A stretch of 64,000 bases of DNA from Chaetoderma sp. LZ-2023a (taxonomy: Eukaryota > Mollusca > Caudofoveata > Chaetodermatida > Chaetodermatidae), in assembly GCA_034401795.1 (NCBI GenBank), contig CM067359.1, positions 139,947,923 to 140,011,922 of the forward strand. The letters are read 5' to 3'. Shown one piece after another: positions 1 to 12,540 of this stretch; position 1 is the first letter of the stretch, and each line of letters opens with the position of its first letter. The position numbers and the translations under genes were made by a program. Under the pieces are notes generated by a model, which did not search any database, was not told the DNA's origin, and saw only the letters and a program-made list of their open reading frames with translations.

Positions 1-480
1 ATCTTCCACCCAAGTCTGGTCAAGATACCGCCAATACAACCACACTTATTGACACGGTAGTTTTCAAAATGTTTTAATTAATCTGGTCGCTGTTATCTTG
101 ACCTTTGACCCAGTTTATCACACTTCTTCGGGACCCTGGTCAATATATCTTAGAAGCAGAGTTATCGACAAATTAGTTTTCAAAATATTTTTAATATTTG
201 TCTAGTCGACGTGGCCATGACCATGACCTTTTGACTTGAAATTTATCATACTTCTTCGGGGCCCCACGGGCAACCTTCCATTCAAGTTTGCTAAAGATAA
301 CTCAGTAGAACCAGTTATTGACAAATTAGTTTTCAAAATAATGATTTTTAAATTTGTTACTCTGGCCATCATTACCGTGACTTTTTTACCCCAAATCTAT
401 CACACAACTTCAGGACCCCATCGGCAACCTTTCCACCCAAGTTTGATTACTGTATACGAAAAACTCTTAAAACTACAGCC
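1..480. repeat. Imperfect tandem repeat with TGACC/GGTCA blocks
   Basis: Three diverged units share a core beginning TATCACACTTCTTCGGGACC at about 115, 243 and 399, each preceded by a block reading roughly GACAAATTAGTTTTCAAAAT and a TTGACC-rich stretch. Unit spacing is 128 and 156 bp. No convincing protein is encoded; the 83-codon open frame here simply runs through the repeat. It resembles in style the repeats at 52.6-53.4 kb and 61.0-61.9 kb, which also carry TGACC/GGTCA blocks. Confidence 0.6.
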
Positions 481-1139
481 GGAATAAGCTTTTGTGACTG
501 ACTACCCACACCTCGCTCGTGTTGGGTTCGATCGATCTTTGAACTCCCTGACTAAATTTACAGAAAACTATACAGGTAAGCTATTGAATGTTTTGGAACA
601 AATTAACGGTGCGGCCTATGGCAGGAACAGTGTCCAGTCAAATTAGTTTCAAAATATTCAACACCGTTGTTTATTAAATAGACATACAATTTGTACAACG
701 TGAGCGACTATTAAGAGTTAAAAACGGGCCAAATAGAATCATTTATGACGTAATGATTATGCAGTCATCCTACACGCCGCTTAGCTTATTATGACATAGA
801 TTAAAACAAACTCCTCAACACTGATATATTCTTCAATTTAACTAAGGTTTCAAAACCATTCTCACCATATGTGAAGGAACTAACAACATCAAGTCAAGCA
901 TGACATCAGATTATAGATGGCTACTGCGGAAAGGTGAGTTGACTGGACGATACATTGTGCAGTTCGTCTCTACACTGGAGATAAGAGAACATGTCACAGA
1001 GGAAAAAGATATAGGTGTCATTATAGATTGGAAACTGACATTTGACACCCATATTTTTGAAAAGGTTAACAAAGCTAATAAAATCATGGGCATCATCCGT
1101 AGGAAATTTGTTTACCTGGAACAGGAAAATTTCAAGCTA

Positions 1140-2237
1140 CTGTATTTCGCCTAATTGAAGCCTAGGCTTCTATTAGGACAAGAGGTGTTCACTTTCCAAC
1201 CCAACATCTCTGAGAAAGGGGGTGGGCGTATATTAGTTTTCCAAAAAAAGTTTTCAAAACTGATACCACGGAAATTCTACGCATTTTCTCCCGTAAAAAA
1301 TTCCCACCGCCTACGCCTATGTTTAATGTATACCTCAAAACATCACCGGGGAAGTGAAATTATTTCATTTGAGCGCCTAAATATTGCATATCCTTTAATA
1401 AAGGTCGTTTATTATATCAAAATTAATCCACACTTTGATATAAAATGGTGTCGCGAAAAACAAAATACGAATCACGTGATTCGCCTCCAATTGAAGAGTT
1501 TATTTATAGAGCGAGTACTCGGACATCAATATTCCGGAATCGGGGACTCGGAACTCAGGAATTTCTATATATTATCATTGCGCAATAGGAACTGAGTATT
1601 ATACTGATCTGAATAACAGGTAACCATTTGATAAACTCCCGTTAGCGTATAATATCTCGCGAGAACACGTCGCCTCCCATTGTAAAAGGGCCGCTAGCTC
1701 GCCAACTTAAGAAGTCGGCTATATTGCTGTTCGTAATAATTAAATTTGGATCATTTAATGTTGATCGGCGTTACGAAATTGATGCACATTTTCTCCCGTG
1801 CTTGTTTGGTACAATAAATTTGGTCTTAAAATATATTTATACGGAAGGTATTTAATTAAGCCAAGACTGTTTTATGCGCATTTTGACTACAAAAGTGTGA
1901 ATAAACTTTATTACATCTTGAACATACGTTGCCTACTATTAGTATTAATCTAATAGGTGGTCGAGATTTATAAATCTGAGGCCTGTATTGACTTCTAGAG
2001 GGGTCGGAAATGTATCAGGGCAGAGATCGGTGTGAAGTAGACACACCCTGTGACACGATTGTTATTATTATACTCTACTCTTACAAATTTTCTCTTAAAA
2101 ATTTTCTTTTCCTATGTACTTTGCTGAGTTAGCGGGTGGGCTTCTAATACAGAGTTTTGTCATTTTGAAACTGCTAAGAAGTCATTGGAGCTCATATGTC
2201 AAAGTTATGGTGTGTGCTTCTATTAGGCGAAATACGG
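1140..2237. mobile_element. TA-flanked terminal-inverted-repeat element (mariner-like MITE)
   Basis: The insert begins CTGTATTTCGCCTAATTGAA and its other end, reverse complemented, reads CCGTATTTCGCCTAATAGAA, giving imperfect TIRs of about 22 bp. TA dinucleotides flank it at 1138-1139 and 2238-2239. Removing the insert and one TA restores the LINE frame across the site. No transposase is recognisable in the 1098 bp. Related copies occur at 33565-34495 (reverse orientation), 45340-45505 (5' part) and 50648-51033 (3' part, same terminal sequence). The TA duplication points to Tc1/mariner, but without a transposase the superfamily remains an inference. Confidence 0.75.
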
Positions 2238-2412
2238 TACTATATAAGGCACTGGTTCGGCCACACCTTGAGTACGCTAATGCATTATGGTTCCCTTATC
2301 TGAAAAAACACATTAATGCCATAGGTGTTCAGCAGAGAACGACCAAGCTAGTACCATCCGTCACAGACCTCACATACATTGAACGATTGAAAACATTGGG
2401 CCTACCGACCAT

Positions 2413-3811
2413 TAGAGATGGGCGGTATTGACATTTACATGACAGTATCGGTACCATGAAAAAATACTGCGGTACCATGGTATACCGTTATCTGAGGTTG
2501 AGGCATGCCACGAAATTAGAACAATTTTTTTCATTTCCATCTCCAATCAACGGTAAATATAGGTAAAATAAATAAATCGGCTTTCTGATTTAGAGAAGAA
2601 AAACATTATGGCTATTGCGACTGTTTAGTTTAACAACTTTATTAGGTCACTATTTTTATTGACATAATATCATTCACAGGAATATCAGTCAACGTGTGTG
2701 GTCGACTCGCTAACTATAACCCGCTGTTTGAGACATTGGAGCGCGCTATTTTCAATCTGGACTGTTCTTGCTATTAATGCGCGCGACCAGCAAACGGAAA
2801 ATTTTATTTTGGCAGTCGAGCGCGTTGACAGAGTCCAGACAAAATCTGCAAGTATTTAAACGAGGCCAGTGTTGTACTCTTTCTGTTGGGAGTCGTATAT
2901 TCGGTTACTCGCGAAAACAGGCCTATACACATGCATATAACACAACATTGAATATAGCCGATTCCAAAGCTTCTGATAATTACCGAGTACCCGATGTGCA
3001 GACTCATTACTCGCCATGCTTCACGTGAACAATGTGTGTAAAAAGCTATTTCCGCGAACTTCCGACGTGTAGCCAGTTGAAAAATGGATTACAAAAATTA
3101 AAACACTATAATTTTTAGGTGTCGTTACTTAAACTGGATTTAATACTTTCTCACCAGAAAAATAAAAAATAATGACTTCAAGCCGCGCGTTGTTAATAAA
3201 TTAACACGTGATCAAAATGGCGCGAACAAATAATGTTTTAGTAAATTTACATTGATAAATTCAGCATAGTAATGTATTTTCCCACGGTCTAGTTCATGAA
3301 CACCAATCAGATACGTACGTCTTTGCGAGATTGCTGTTGTGTTTGAATAGCACGCAGTTTGTATGTTATTTTGTTATTCTAGCGTGTTTGTTCGGTGACA
3401 AAATGCTTGGGGTAATAAATTACAAATAATAGAAACGGGAATAGGGAATATATCATAGTGTAATTACTACCGGCGGACGGCCAGAGAATGAGTTTAGATG
3501 TTTTAAATAAAGCAATTTTACTGAGACTTTCAAGACATACGTTTGACATACAATTCTGCCTGTCATTATTTTGTAATTGACGTCTTGATGTTTGTTTTAC
3601 CCTTTCACCTCAACTCGGCTAATAGTTAGGGATGCCTGTATTTTTGGCACCTATTTACCCTTGGCTAAGTCAGATTTTATGGATCTATTTCTCAAATATT
3701 GCTCAAACATTATGGACGGTATTCACGGTATTTGGAAATGTCAACGGTCACGGTATCGGCCCACGGTATACCGCGGTCCTCATGGTACTACCGTCAGACC
3801 GCCCAGCTCTA
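2413..3811. mobile_element. hAT-like non-autonomous element with perfect 8-bp TSD
   Basis: The element starts TAGAGATGGGCGGTATTGAC and ends with the complement of TAGAGCTGGGCGGTCTGAC. Perfect 8-bp direct repeats CCGACCAT lie at 2405-2412 and 3812-3819. Eight-base target duplications and TAGAG-type termini are characteristic of hAT transposons. Next to both ends are blocks containing GGTATACCG or GGTACC-like motifs (about 2445-2495 and 3735-3790), plausible transposase-binding subterminal repeats. The interior (1399 bp in total) shows no transposase, so this is probably a non-autonomous derivative. It sits inside the LINE frame. Confidence 0.85.
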
Positions 3812-4150
3812 CCGACCATGGTATACATGCGAGCAAGGGGAGATATGATAGACATACAAAATGTTAACAGGAATTTATGACCCAGACGCTACCTCCCTAT
3901 TTCAGATGCAACATGATTCAGTAACCCATGGTCATCACCTGAAGGTCTACCAAAAGAGGGGAGGAATGAACCTAAGGAAGAATTTCTTTTCCTTGAGAGT
4001 TTGTTACCTATGGAATAGCCTGCCAGAATCTGTAATTTCAGCACCAACAGTCATATCATTTGAAAAACGACTAGACAAGCTATGGCAATGTCAAGAGGCG
4101 GTCTATGACTGTACACAAAAACTGACCAGAACAGATGGCAGAGATTGATG

Positions 4151-4283
4151 TGACTGAAGAGGAAGGCTGAGAGACTTAATGTACATATCTAGACAATTGT
4201 CATGATTGTATGAAATCATCACAGGCGTAGGCAGCACACAGCAGCTCACGCCCATGATACATATTCATACATGATACAGCAGA

Positions 4284-4342
<59 letters not shown>

Positions 4343-5338
4343 AGAAGTTATACAACCATTGTGAAGGATCTCATATATGTATATATTATATGTATATAGC
4401 TTATATATATTAAATGCTACTGAATATATCTATAGCCAGCTTCATGTAAATACAAAAACAGAAGAGGACATTAGTCTAAAAATTTAAAAGTCAGACATAA
4501 CCGGAAACTTCAGATCAACAAGTTTATTCGTGCACAGGAGCTGAGCATAGACGTTTTACAAACCTGCACTCAGAAACCTTACCTAGATTACCTAGAAGAG
4601 ATAAATACAAGAAGAATCAGGAAGTTCTTTTATTTTATAATGACTAACAAAGCTGAGTAACACTGCAGGAAGTCTAGGCATGGGCCAACACGAGATAATG
4701 AGTCTGGTGAAGAGGACCTTTAGGAACTCTAAACAAAATGAAAGCTAATTATAAGTATATAATTATTATCTTCCTTCAAATGTGACAAAAGGAAAGAATT
4801 CAAAGACACGGGTTAGGGGAGGTAATTCTGCACAATGTTCAGTAAAATCAAATAGAGCAAAATCAAGCAAAAATACAGTTATGTCTAACCATTTAAAACA
4901 ATATATCAGATATAGCAATGTTATCTTTACTTACAGCGAAAGGCCGCGTGAACTTAACAGATCTATTTGTCAGAGAATTTGCGTACAATTCACGAGGAAA
5001 AGCAAAGTTCAATCTTCGTGGCCATGATCCAGCAATGATAAAGAAAGGACAAACACTTTCGGGTTCCGGATTTTAATATTATACTTATATTTAAATAATC
5101 CCGATCTTACCCACCATCATCATCATCATCATCATTTTACGAGGCATAAGCCATCGGCTTGTTATTGCCTCAGTGTGTTTTTATTGTCGTATGGCTAGCT
5201 CACTTCAATTCAAAAGATTGTTATTTGAAATAGATCTATCTAGTTTGTATTTTAATGATTTAACCATTGCCGCTCAATTAAGTCTCCTCGAAACCATCAG
5301 CATATCAGTGACACTAGATTAAGAACGTTAGCTATGTT
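4151..5338. other. Non-coding stretch after the LINE; AT microsatellite
   Basis: This stretch probably begins with the 3' region of the preceding LINE. It contains a pure (AT)n run at 4270-4338 and a short ATC trinucleotide run at about 5113-5135. I see no convincing gene. The 81-codon frame at 4782-5027 has no recognisable motif and is probably chance. Confidence 0.5.
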
Positions 5339-5350
5339 TTGGGAAATGCT

Positions 5351-6211
5351 ATGATGCAGATGGATGTTCCCCGCGTCAGAACCTGCAGCGCAGTCATTCA
5401 ACACAAAATACCGCTTCTGAGAGACCCCCATCACAACAGCCATGCAGGTGACAGAATACTTCCTCCCCGCCTAAAAGCAATGCATATCAACTCGTCGACT
5501 AACCAATCTCGAAAGACCAAAGCATGGCTGCAAAAACCCGCTGAAAAAACATCTGGCAGAACGGACGAAGTCGGCATGTCTCCACCCGCATGGCGCAGCC
5601 CACGTACTAACAATGACGATTCCCAGCAAGACCAACAGGATGCTGACTCACTAACTCACTCACGGCCACTGCATACTAAACAGATATCCAACCAGTGCCG
5701 GAACCTGCAACCAGATCAACGGTATCATTTTTTAGAGGTGAGCCACAGGAAAAAACAGAAAAAGCGATATCTGAGCCAGCCAAAGACAAAACCACAGAAA
5801 AAGCGGCAACATGTCACTATGACGACAGTAAACCAGATCCCAGGTCCTCGAGTGAACGGTCCGTTGAAGACACGCCCAGTATGGCCTCAAGGTTATCCAT
5901 ATCTTGTTCCACCAGTTATCAGCCTTCAAGAAGCTGCCCCTGCAGTACGTCTTCCAAACTACCAGACTACCAGTGCCTTCCACTTGGGACCAGACCTGTG
6001 GCGTCAACAGGCTGTACGGGACAGACCTCCAATGATGCACATGATGTTTCCCATGACTTATCTCCAACCTACTGTACAACAACAGTCCCTAGCAAGGCCA
6101 ATCATACCACACCCGTATTCGACAGGCTCATATCTGCAGCAGCTACTTCCTGCCGCCCCCGCACTGCAGCCCAAATCCAACAATGGGCACCAACACAATC
6201 TCAACCCATGA
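5351..6211 (+). CDS. LINE ORF1-like protein, basic and Pro/Gln-rich
   Basis: This open frame of about 286 codons lies directly upstream of a LINE ORF2 and overlaps its start slightly. The first ATG at 5351 is taken as the start. The protein has a strongly basic centre (KKQKKR and KKRQH clusters, about residues 135-155) and a C-terminal third rich in Pro, Gln and Met, including MMHMMFPM and repeated LQP/PQ motifs. I see no zinc knuckle, RRM or coiled coil that would fix the ORF1 class. By position and composition it should be the nucleic-acid-binding ORF1 product. A second frame, 5695-6225, is also open for 176 codons in the same strand and is Ser/Thr-rich, so the coding frame is not certain. 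Confidence 0.55.
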   Translation: MMQMDVPRVRTCSAVIQHKIPLLRDPHHNSHAGDRILPPRLKAMHINSSTNQSRKTKAWLQKPAEKTSGRTDEVGMSPPAWRSPRTNNDDSQQDQQDADSLTHSRPLHTKQISNQCRNLQPDQRYHFLEVSHRKKQKKRYLSQPKTKPQKKRQHVTMTTVNQIPGPRVNGPLKTRPVWPQGYPYLVPPVISLQEAAPAVRLPNYQTTSAFHLGPDLWRQQAVRDRPPMMHMMFPMTYLQPTVQQQSLARPIIPHPYSTGSYLQQLLPAAPALQPKSNNGHQHNLNP

Positions 6212-9200
6212 TACAGTTCAAATAGGCAAGCCTATGAGCAGCACAAGTGATCCGCCTGTTGTAAGTCTGCCAATGGCAGATCCACCTGAGCAAAGCCAAC
6301 CAGCTCAGGAAGAAAACGCATCGAGGGCAGTGGCTATAGATGGTCATCGCTTGATTAATATTGCAACACTGAACGCAAAGAATGCTGAGACGAATATTGG
6401 TTACTTTCATATGCTCTCAAAGAATAACGAAATCATCATACGGCAGGAGCACTGGCTCTACAGGTACAAGGTGGAAGAAGTACTAACAAAGGTCTACAGC
6501 AAAGGCAACTTCCATGCCAAGTGTATTGACGATGATGATCCAATACCACCACTTCAGGCACCAAGAGGCTACAGTGGGACAGCCATCGTTTGGTCAAGTA
6601 GTCTGGACCAGTACATCAGAAAAACAGATGAGGGAAGTCATAGGATCGTGGCATTAGAAATAGTTACTGAAATGCCAATCTACCTTTAATGTGTACATGC
6701 CTTCACGTGGAAATGGCCAATCCGAACGCGACTTTGAGGCAGTCCTGGATGAAATTCATGAACTTATAGAAAAATATGAAGGAACTCATCTCATCATAAT
6801 AGGCGGCGACATAAATGCATCAGCTCATAGGGATAAAGGGATCCCTAGAGACCAAAAGCTAAAAGACTTCATGAGTGAGCATGATATACATCTTCCTCAG
6901 AATTACCCTATCAAACCTACATTCTGTTCTGAAAGTGGAAAGTTATCATCACAAATAGATTACTGGCTGCTGTCTGGCAGGTCCAAGCCTATGGCCAAAC
7001 AAGTCACGATAACTCCAAAACATCCACTGAACCTCTCAGATCACACTGATGTGATACTTACAGCTGCGGTTACCTTCAACACCCACAAGAATGTAGGTAA
7101 AGCACAAGAATTTAAAATGCATCTCCAGACAGACCATATCCCTGAGAGAATTCACTGGAGAAAGTGTGATGTTGAGCAGTACAAAGAGATGGTTGATGGC
7201 ATCCTATCTGGCAAAACCCCGGAAATAGAAAGTAATCTAGCAGCACATATGATGGTAAAGACACTCTCAAGTGCCATGCACAGCGCTTCTCTCCAGGCTT
7301 CTGTGTGTTCAGTCAAGGACGGAACAAGGAAGCACCCAAACAACAACAAAATATGAACCCCAACTTTAAATGCCCTGGCCACTATAAGTAAAGAAGCACA
7401 CAGGATATGGATTCTTGAAGGCAAGTCAATTGAGAATGATAATGCTGCAAACTGTAGGCGAAAAGATGCTAGGCGGGTATTAAGGCAAGCTATACGACTG
7501 ATGAACAGGCAGAAACGGAGTGACCATTGCAACAAGATCATGGAGGCACACGAATATGACAGACAAACATTCTTCTACCTAATTGCAAAACAACGTACTC
7601 TAGGCAATACTGGAATCCACCACCTTATACATCATGGAACAACGTGTACTGATGAGGCTGATATCTTAGGGGCATTTTAGGAACACTTTGGTGCACTGGC
7701 CAGTCCTCTTCAAGATGCAGCATTCGACGAAGCCTATAAGACCTTAGTGGAGAACGATCTCATCGTAATTGAAGACCTGTGTCGTAACCAGAAAAAACTG
7801 AATCAGCCTGTAACAGAATTAGAGCTCAGGGAAATCGTAGCTGGGTTTAAGAACAATAAAGCTTCGGATTATCAAGGACTAACTGCAGAGCATCTGAAGC
7901 ATGCCCGGCAGCAGTATTTGATCACTTAGCAATTCTAATGAACTATATTCTCTCAAAGGGACACGTTCCATGTGACATGAAGCAAGGAATATTAACACCT
8001 GTCCTCAAGAAAGATAAAGATAGTAAACTAGCAACACATTATATGGGGATTACGGTCCTGTCATTAATCGGAAAGATACTTGAGAAACTGCTTTTAAACC
8101 GAACCAAACATAACCACGATAACATTCAGTCCATGTGGCAGAGAGGATTCACAGAGGGATCGTCCTCCAACAACACAGCGTTGATCATTTCAGAGGTTGT
8201 GAACGAGGCCAAGGACAACCAGGAACAAGTGGCTATGGTCACACTAGATGCCTGCAAGGCGTTTGATGTAGTTTGGCACGCTTCACTCCTTCGTAAGATA
8301 TACATCAGCGGAGTCGAACAATCACTCTGGGGAACCATCCAAGACCTCTATACTGATGCCGAAACTGTGGTCAAGCTTAAGGGCCGAATTTCCTCACCTC
8401 TACAGATCCAGCAGGGAGTACGCCAGGGTGGAATCCTTTCCACCATCCATTATAAACTATTCAACAACAATCTCCTACATATGATTGAGGATATGCAAGT
8501 CGGATAAAAAATTGGACACATTAATTGCTCAGCACCAACTTGCGCTGATGACATTGCCATTCTCGCACGCGTTACTAATCATCTCCAAGAGATTCTCAAC
8601 GTTGTCCACCACTACACCAATCAGGAAGGGTACTCTATCAATCCAGCAAATAGTGCTCTTATCGAACGACCAAAAGAAATACCCAGGAGCCAGCTAGGAG
8701 AAAAACAAATCCTTGAATCAAAGTGTAAAACACATCTGGGTATAGAATGTGCCCTACGGGGCAAAGAAAATGTGCAGAAGAGGATTCAAATGGCACGGAG
8801 AACGGTGTACTCCTTGATGGGAGCTGGACTGCACGGCAATGGCGGAATGTCTCCTGCACTAGCTGCGCATGTATGGAAAATCTACTGTCTCCCAAGATTA
8901 CTCTTTGGTCTAGAAACTCTGGAAATGAACCAAACCGAGATTAATCTCATGGAGCAATTCCAACGCAAAATTCTCCGGCAACTCCAATCCCTTTCAAAGT
9001 GTACATCCTCAACAGCAACACTTTGCTTACTGGGCATAAGACCTCTAGAAGCTGAGATAGACTGCAGAAAACTGAACGTCTTAGGAAACATTCTCAGAAA
9101 CCGAGAGACGCTAGAGTATCAAATAGCTGCGAGACAGTTAGCTGTAAAGAGTATCAGAAGCAGCAGCTGGTTTATGAGATGTCAACACCTACTCTCTAAG

Positions 9201-9825
9201 TATGATCTTCCAAGTATCTACCAGCTGATTGACAGCATCCCTTCAAAACCTCAGTGGAAAGCAGCAGTAGACACACAGATTAATAAAGTTGTTCATGAAG
9301 CCTGGAAGAATGACGCCAGCACAAAATCCACCCTCAAGTATCTTATGGTTCTTGACTGCTCAGTGAACCGTGTCCACCATGTCTGGAGCTCTACTGATAA
9401 TACAACAAGAGATGTCAGACGTGCCACGATTAAAACGAAACTCCTGGTTGATACATACATTCTACTAGCTAATCGTAGTCGCTTTAATCAATTTTATTGC
9501 ACCTGACACATGCCAGCTTTGTCGGCTAACAAAAGAAGACAGAACTCACTTCCTCGTAACTTGTCCAATGCTGATGGAATCCAGAAAACCATATCTAGAA
9601 GATATCCGCTCTGTTGTACTCCAGGAGATCGACCCAGTAGCATATGATAGGCTGATTGCTGACCCAGAAAACGTGGCTCAACTAATCTTGGACCACTCCA
9701 AACTTTTCACCTGCTCCGATATCAACCTGTCTGCAGAGAACTATCAAAAAGTATCCAGAATCACACACGCTCTCTGCTATGCACTTCATTTGAAGCGAAC
9801 TGACCTGGAAAGCCATTGTATATAA
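6183..9825 (+). pseudogene. LINE ORF2: AP endonuclease, reverse transcriptase, C-terminal zinc knuckle (frameshifted)
   Basis: This is a near-complete ORF2 broken by several lesions. The APE-type endonuclease shows INIATLNAKNAE, RQEHWLY, IIIGGDINAS, SQIDYWLLSG and LSDHTDV, so its catalytic Glu, Asp/Asn, Asp and Asp-His residues are all visible. The RT has motif A VTLDACKAFDVV, motif B RQGGILSTIHYKLF and motif C CADDIAIL. A C-terminal knuckle CQLC...H....C follows at about 9510-9565. Lesions are a frameshift near 6687, stops at 7354-7356 and 7678-7680, a frameshift near 7915, a stop at 8505-8507 and a frameshift near 9500. The 3' end is probably the AT-rich tail near 10080-10110. The clade is not assigned; I-like or RTE-like groups are possible. 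It cannot make an intact protein. Confidence 0.88.
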
Positions 9826-10574
9826 CTAAATCTCCGTGAATTTGTACACTGTGCACATACACCTTTGCTGCACTGACTTTTGTCAAGCTATCACACACAA
9901 ACTATGTACAGTATGCACACACTTCTCAACACAATCGAATTGCTTGCCTGAGCTACGGTTCCTGGGAAATTAATATAACCTGGATACTCTCCCAGGAGTG
10001 TCAGTGTCGTGACGGATTCAATCCAGCTTGTGCGCGTGTGCTCGGCAACATCCGTTGCTTCTTTGTGTGTTCCGAACATTAGTTAAATTAATAAAACTTT
10101 AATAATAAACTATTGTGCAACTCAAGTTGCAACTCTTCGTTACCCTGCTCGTGCCAGGGGTGAGCCCATCGAGGCTGGTGTTCCGAGTACAGATTACAGA
10201 TTACAGATGTGCCGCCTACACTCATGGTCTCACCCTGCTGCGCTTAGCGTTTGTTTACATGTTCACTTGTGGAGGCTGTGATAGGTCTACTTGCAGTTAT
10301 TTTCATTCTCTGCTCATCGCCATCCGAGTCCCCTCCTCTATGCAAGTGTCTCTTCATGCAACCACATAGTGAGGACGTGGAGGCAGAGATTATCTACCGG
10401 TAATTGGAATCGCTACCGCGCATGGTCTTAACTATGCTGAGGCTACTCCAAAATCAGTCCATTGTATTGGCAGAATTGCGGTATGACTTTGTGGTGGTCT
10501 GATAAGCATATGGCCTGTTCAATGTGTTTATCGCTATCCGGGTCTCCTCTACACTAGTGTCTCTATGAAAATCA
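9826..10574. other. LINE 3' tail and unassigned sequence
   Basis: The first 280 bp look like the 3' untranslated tail of the upstream LINE, ending in TAATAAAACTTTAATAATAA near 10090-10110. The rest contains two related stretches (about 10314-10360 and 10528-10568) sharing ATCCGRGTC and AGTGTCTCTWTG blocks, but no gene is recognised. Confidence 0.45.
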
Positions 10575-12370
10575 TGTTTAGTCAAAATCATGAAGAATTT
10601 CTTTGAAATGCTTGTCTAGTTTACTTTTGAAGGATTCAACCATTGGTGCCTCTATAGCTGTTGCTGGCAGTGAATTCCAATAGGGTACCACTCTGTTAGA
10701 GAAAAAAGTATTTGCGAATATCCTTAGTGCTGCATTTTATGTTGAGCTTGAACTAATGTCCTCTAGTATGTGTATTAGTGGAGAGTTTGAATGAGCTGCT
10801 TTTGTCAATGTTGTACATATCATTAAGAATTTTGTATGTTTCGATTAATTCTCCTCGAAATCTTCTGTATTTCAATGACATTAGATTTAGGGTCCTTAGT
10901 CTTTCTGTGTAGCTGTAGTCTCTAATTTGTGGTAATAACTTTGTTGCCTGACACTGTACTTTTTCTAATAGCTGGGATTGTCGTTTAAATCTTGGTGACC
11001 ATGCCGAGTTACAGTATTCAAGAATAGGTCTTACTAAAGATTTGTAGAGTAAAGTAAGTGTAGATGGCTCTATACAGGAAAAAGTTCTTTTGATTATTCC
11101 TACTCTACTATATATTTGCTTCAGATACGATGTTATTTATGTGTGTATCAAAAGAAAGGTCTGTGTCAATATGCACTCCCAAATCCTTTTCCAGCTGTGA
11201 TGTAGATATTGACTGTATGTGGGGGGTACCAGTTGTCATAGAGTATTGGATTCGGGAACTGTTACTTCCAAAATGTAAGACATGCGTTTTACTTGTATTG
11301 AAGCCTAGTTGCCATGTCCGGGACCACTCGCATACCTTGTCCATGTTATCTTGGATGTCATTGGTGGATGGGTCTCCATATAGTTTCGTGTCATTGGCAA
11401 ATACTTTGCAGTGGCAGGTTAGTGATTCTGGTAGATCATTTATGTAAATTAGAAAAAGGACAGACCCCAGAACACTTCCTTGTGGTACGCCACTGGTTAC
11501 ATCTGCCCAATCTGATGTTGTATCATTAATTATTACTCTTTGTTTTCTATTGGTTAAATAGTTTTCTATCCACTTGGTTTCTTTATTTCCTATACCATAG
11601 CTTTGCAATTTTGATTGGAGTCTTTTATGTGGTACTGTATCAAAAGCCTTGGAGAAATCCAGATATACAGCATCAACAGATTCTTTTGCATCAAGTTTAG
11701 TCGTTATGTATTCAAGATACTCTAGCAGTTGAGTTTTGCATGATCTGTTATGTCTGAAACCGTGCTGGCATGTAGAGAATAGGTTGGCTTCTTCCAAATA
11801 GTTTACGATACTGTCCCTAGCAAATGACTCAAGGACCTTGCACAGGGTGTAGGTAAGGCTAATTGGTCTGTAGTTATTTGGATACGTTTTTTAACCTTTC
11901 TTGTATATGCAGCACACATTTGCCAATTTCCAGATGTTTGTTAGTACACCTTCTTTGAGAGATTTGTTAAAGATGATGCATAAAGGTACACTAATTTCCA
12001 TGGCCACTTCGATTAGTATTCTCACTGGAATTTCGTCTGGGCCATTGCTTTTATTTGGATTGAGGGCTTTCAGTTTTTTCTCAATAGCCATAGGTGTTAT
12101 TAATATACTGTTAAAAATAGTGCTCGTGGCCCTATTGTTGATACTTGGTATATTATGCAAGTCCTCAGAAGTGAAGATACTTGAGAAGTTGTTGAGGATA
12201 TTTGCTTTTTCTTTGTCATCTGTGCAAATGGTGCCAGTATCTGGGTTATGGAGACCACTAATCGATTCATGTAGAATTGTTTTGCTTTTTATATACTTTC
12301 AAAATGTTTTAGGGTTATTTTTACTTTCAGACGACATTTTTGTTCGAAGGACTGTTTGGCTCACGCCGCC
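10575..12370 (-). pseudogene. LINE RT remnant with substituted catalytic Asp
   Basis: Minus-strand remnant of a CR1/Jockey-like ORF2. From high to low coordinates: a pre-RT linker (KKLKALNPNKSNGPDEIP, about 12060), finger residues (SVPLCIIFNKSLKEGV), motif A VYLDFSKAFDTVPHKR (about 11650), motif B SGVPQGSVLGSVLFLIYIND (about 11490), motif C region VFANDTKLYGD (about 11400), then a post-RT block SQLEKDLGVHIDTDLSFDTH. A diverged C-terminal region ends near 10575, where WNSLP-type sequence can be read. Motif C should read FADD in active enzymes; here the first Asp is Asn, which should abolish catalysis. A frameshift and stops lie between 11797 and 11891. The main uninterrupted frame is 11108-11797. 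Confidence 0.88.
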
Positions 12371-12540
12371 CCCTCCAATTAGCTCTCATCAGCATCGTCA
12401 TCATACCTATTTATCCCTGATAATACAACCCTGGTAAAATCACGTCCTTTGACCCATCAAGCAACACACGCAGAAAGTCTATTTAATAGCATGTATACAG
12501 GGATCACTTCAGAAATCAATTAAGTGGCTTGGCTGAGTAT

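Larger units (their letters stand above)
890..4150 (+). pseudogene. Broken LINE reverse transcriptase, C-terminal part, split by two DNA transposons
   Basis: Three collinear pieces of one non-LTR retrotransposon ORF2 lie at about 890-1139, 2238-2412 and 3812-4147. The first encodes a post-RT segment (EKDIGVIIDWKLTFDTH, then NKANKIMGIIRR). The second continues with YKALVRPHLEYANALW and ERLKTLGLPT. The third carries RARGDMIDI, LTGIYDP, then LWNSLPESVISAPTVISFEK. These are standard landmarks of the region after the RT domain in CR1/Jockey-like LINEs. Reading across each transposon with one target-site copy removed keeps the frame, so the LINE was there first. The endonuclease and RT catalytic motifs are absent, so this is a 5'-truncated dead copy. 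Confidence 0.85.

Noticed and set aside
520-560. GGTTCGATCGA resembling a tRNA/SINE B box
   Set aside because: No A box at suitable distance and no cloverleaf; the same GATCGATC block recurs in dispersed MITE-like sequence at 57730 and 60210.
3592-3880. Overlapping 91- and 82-codon frames
   Set aside because: They lie in the hAT-like element terminus and run through its subterminal repeats into the LINE.
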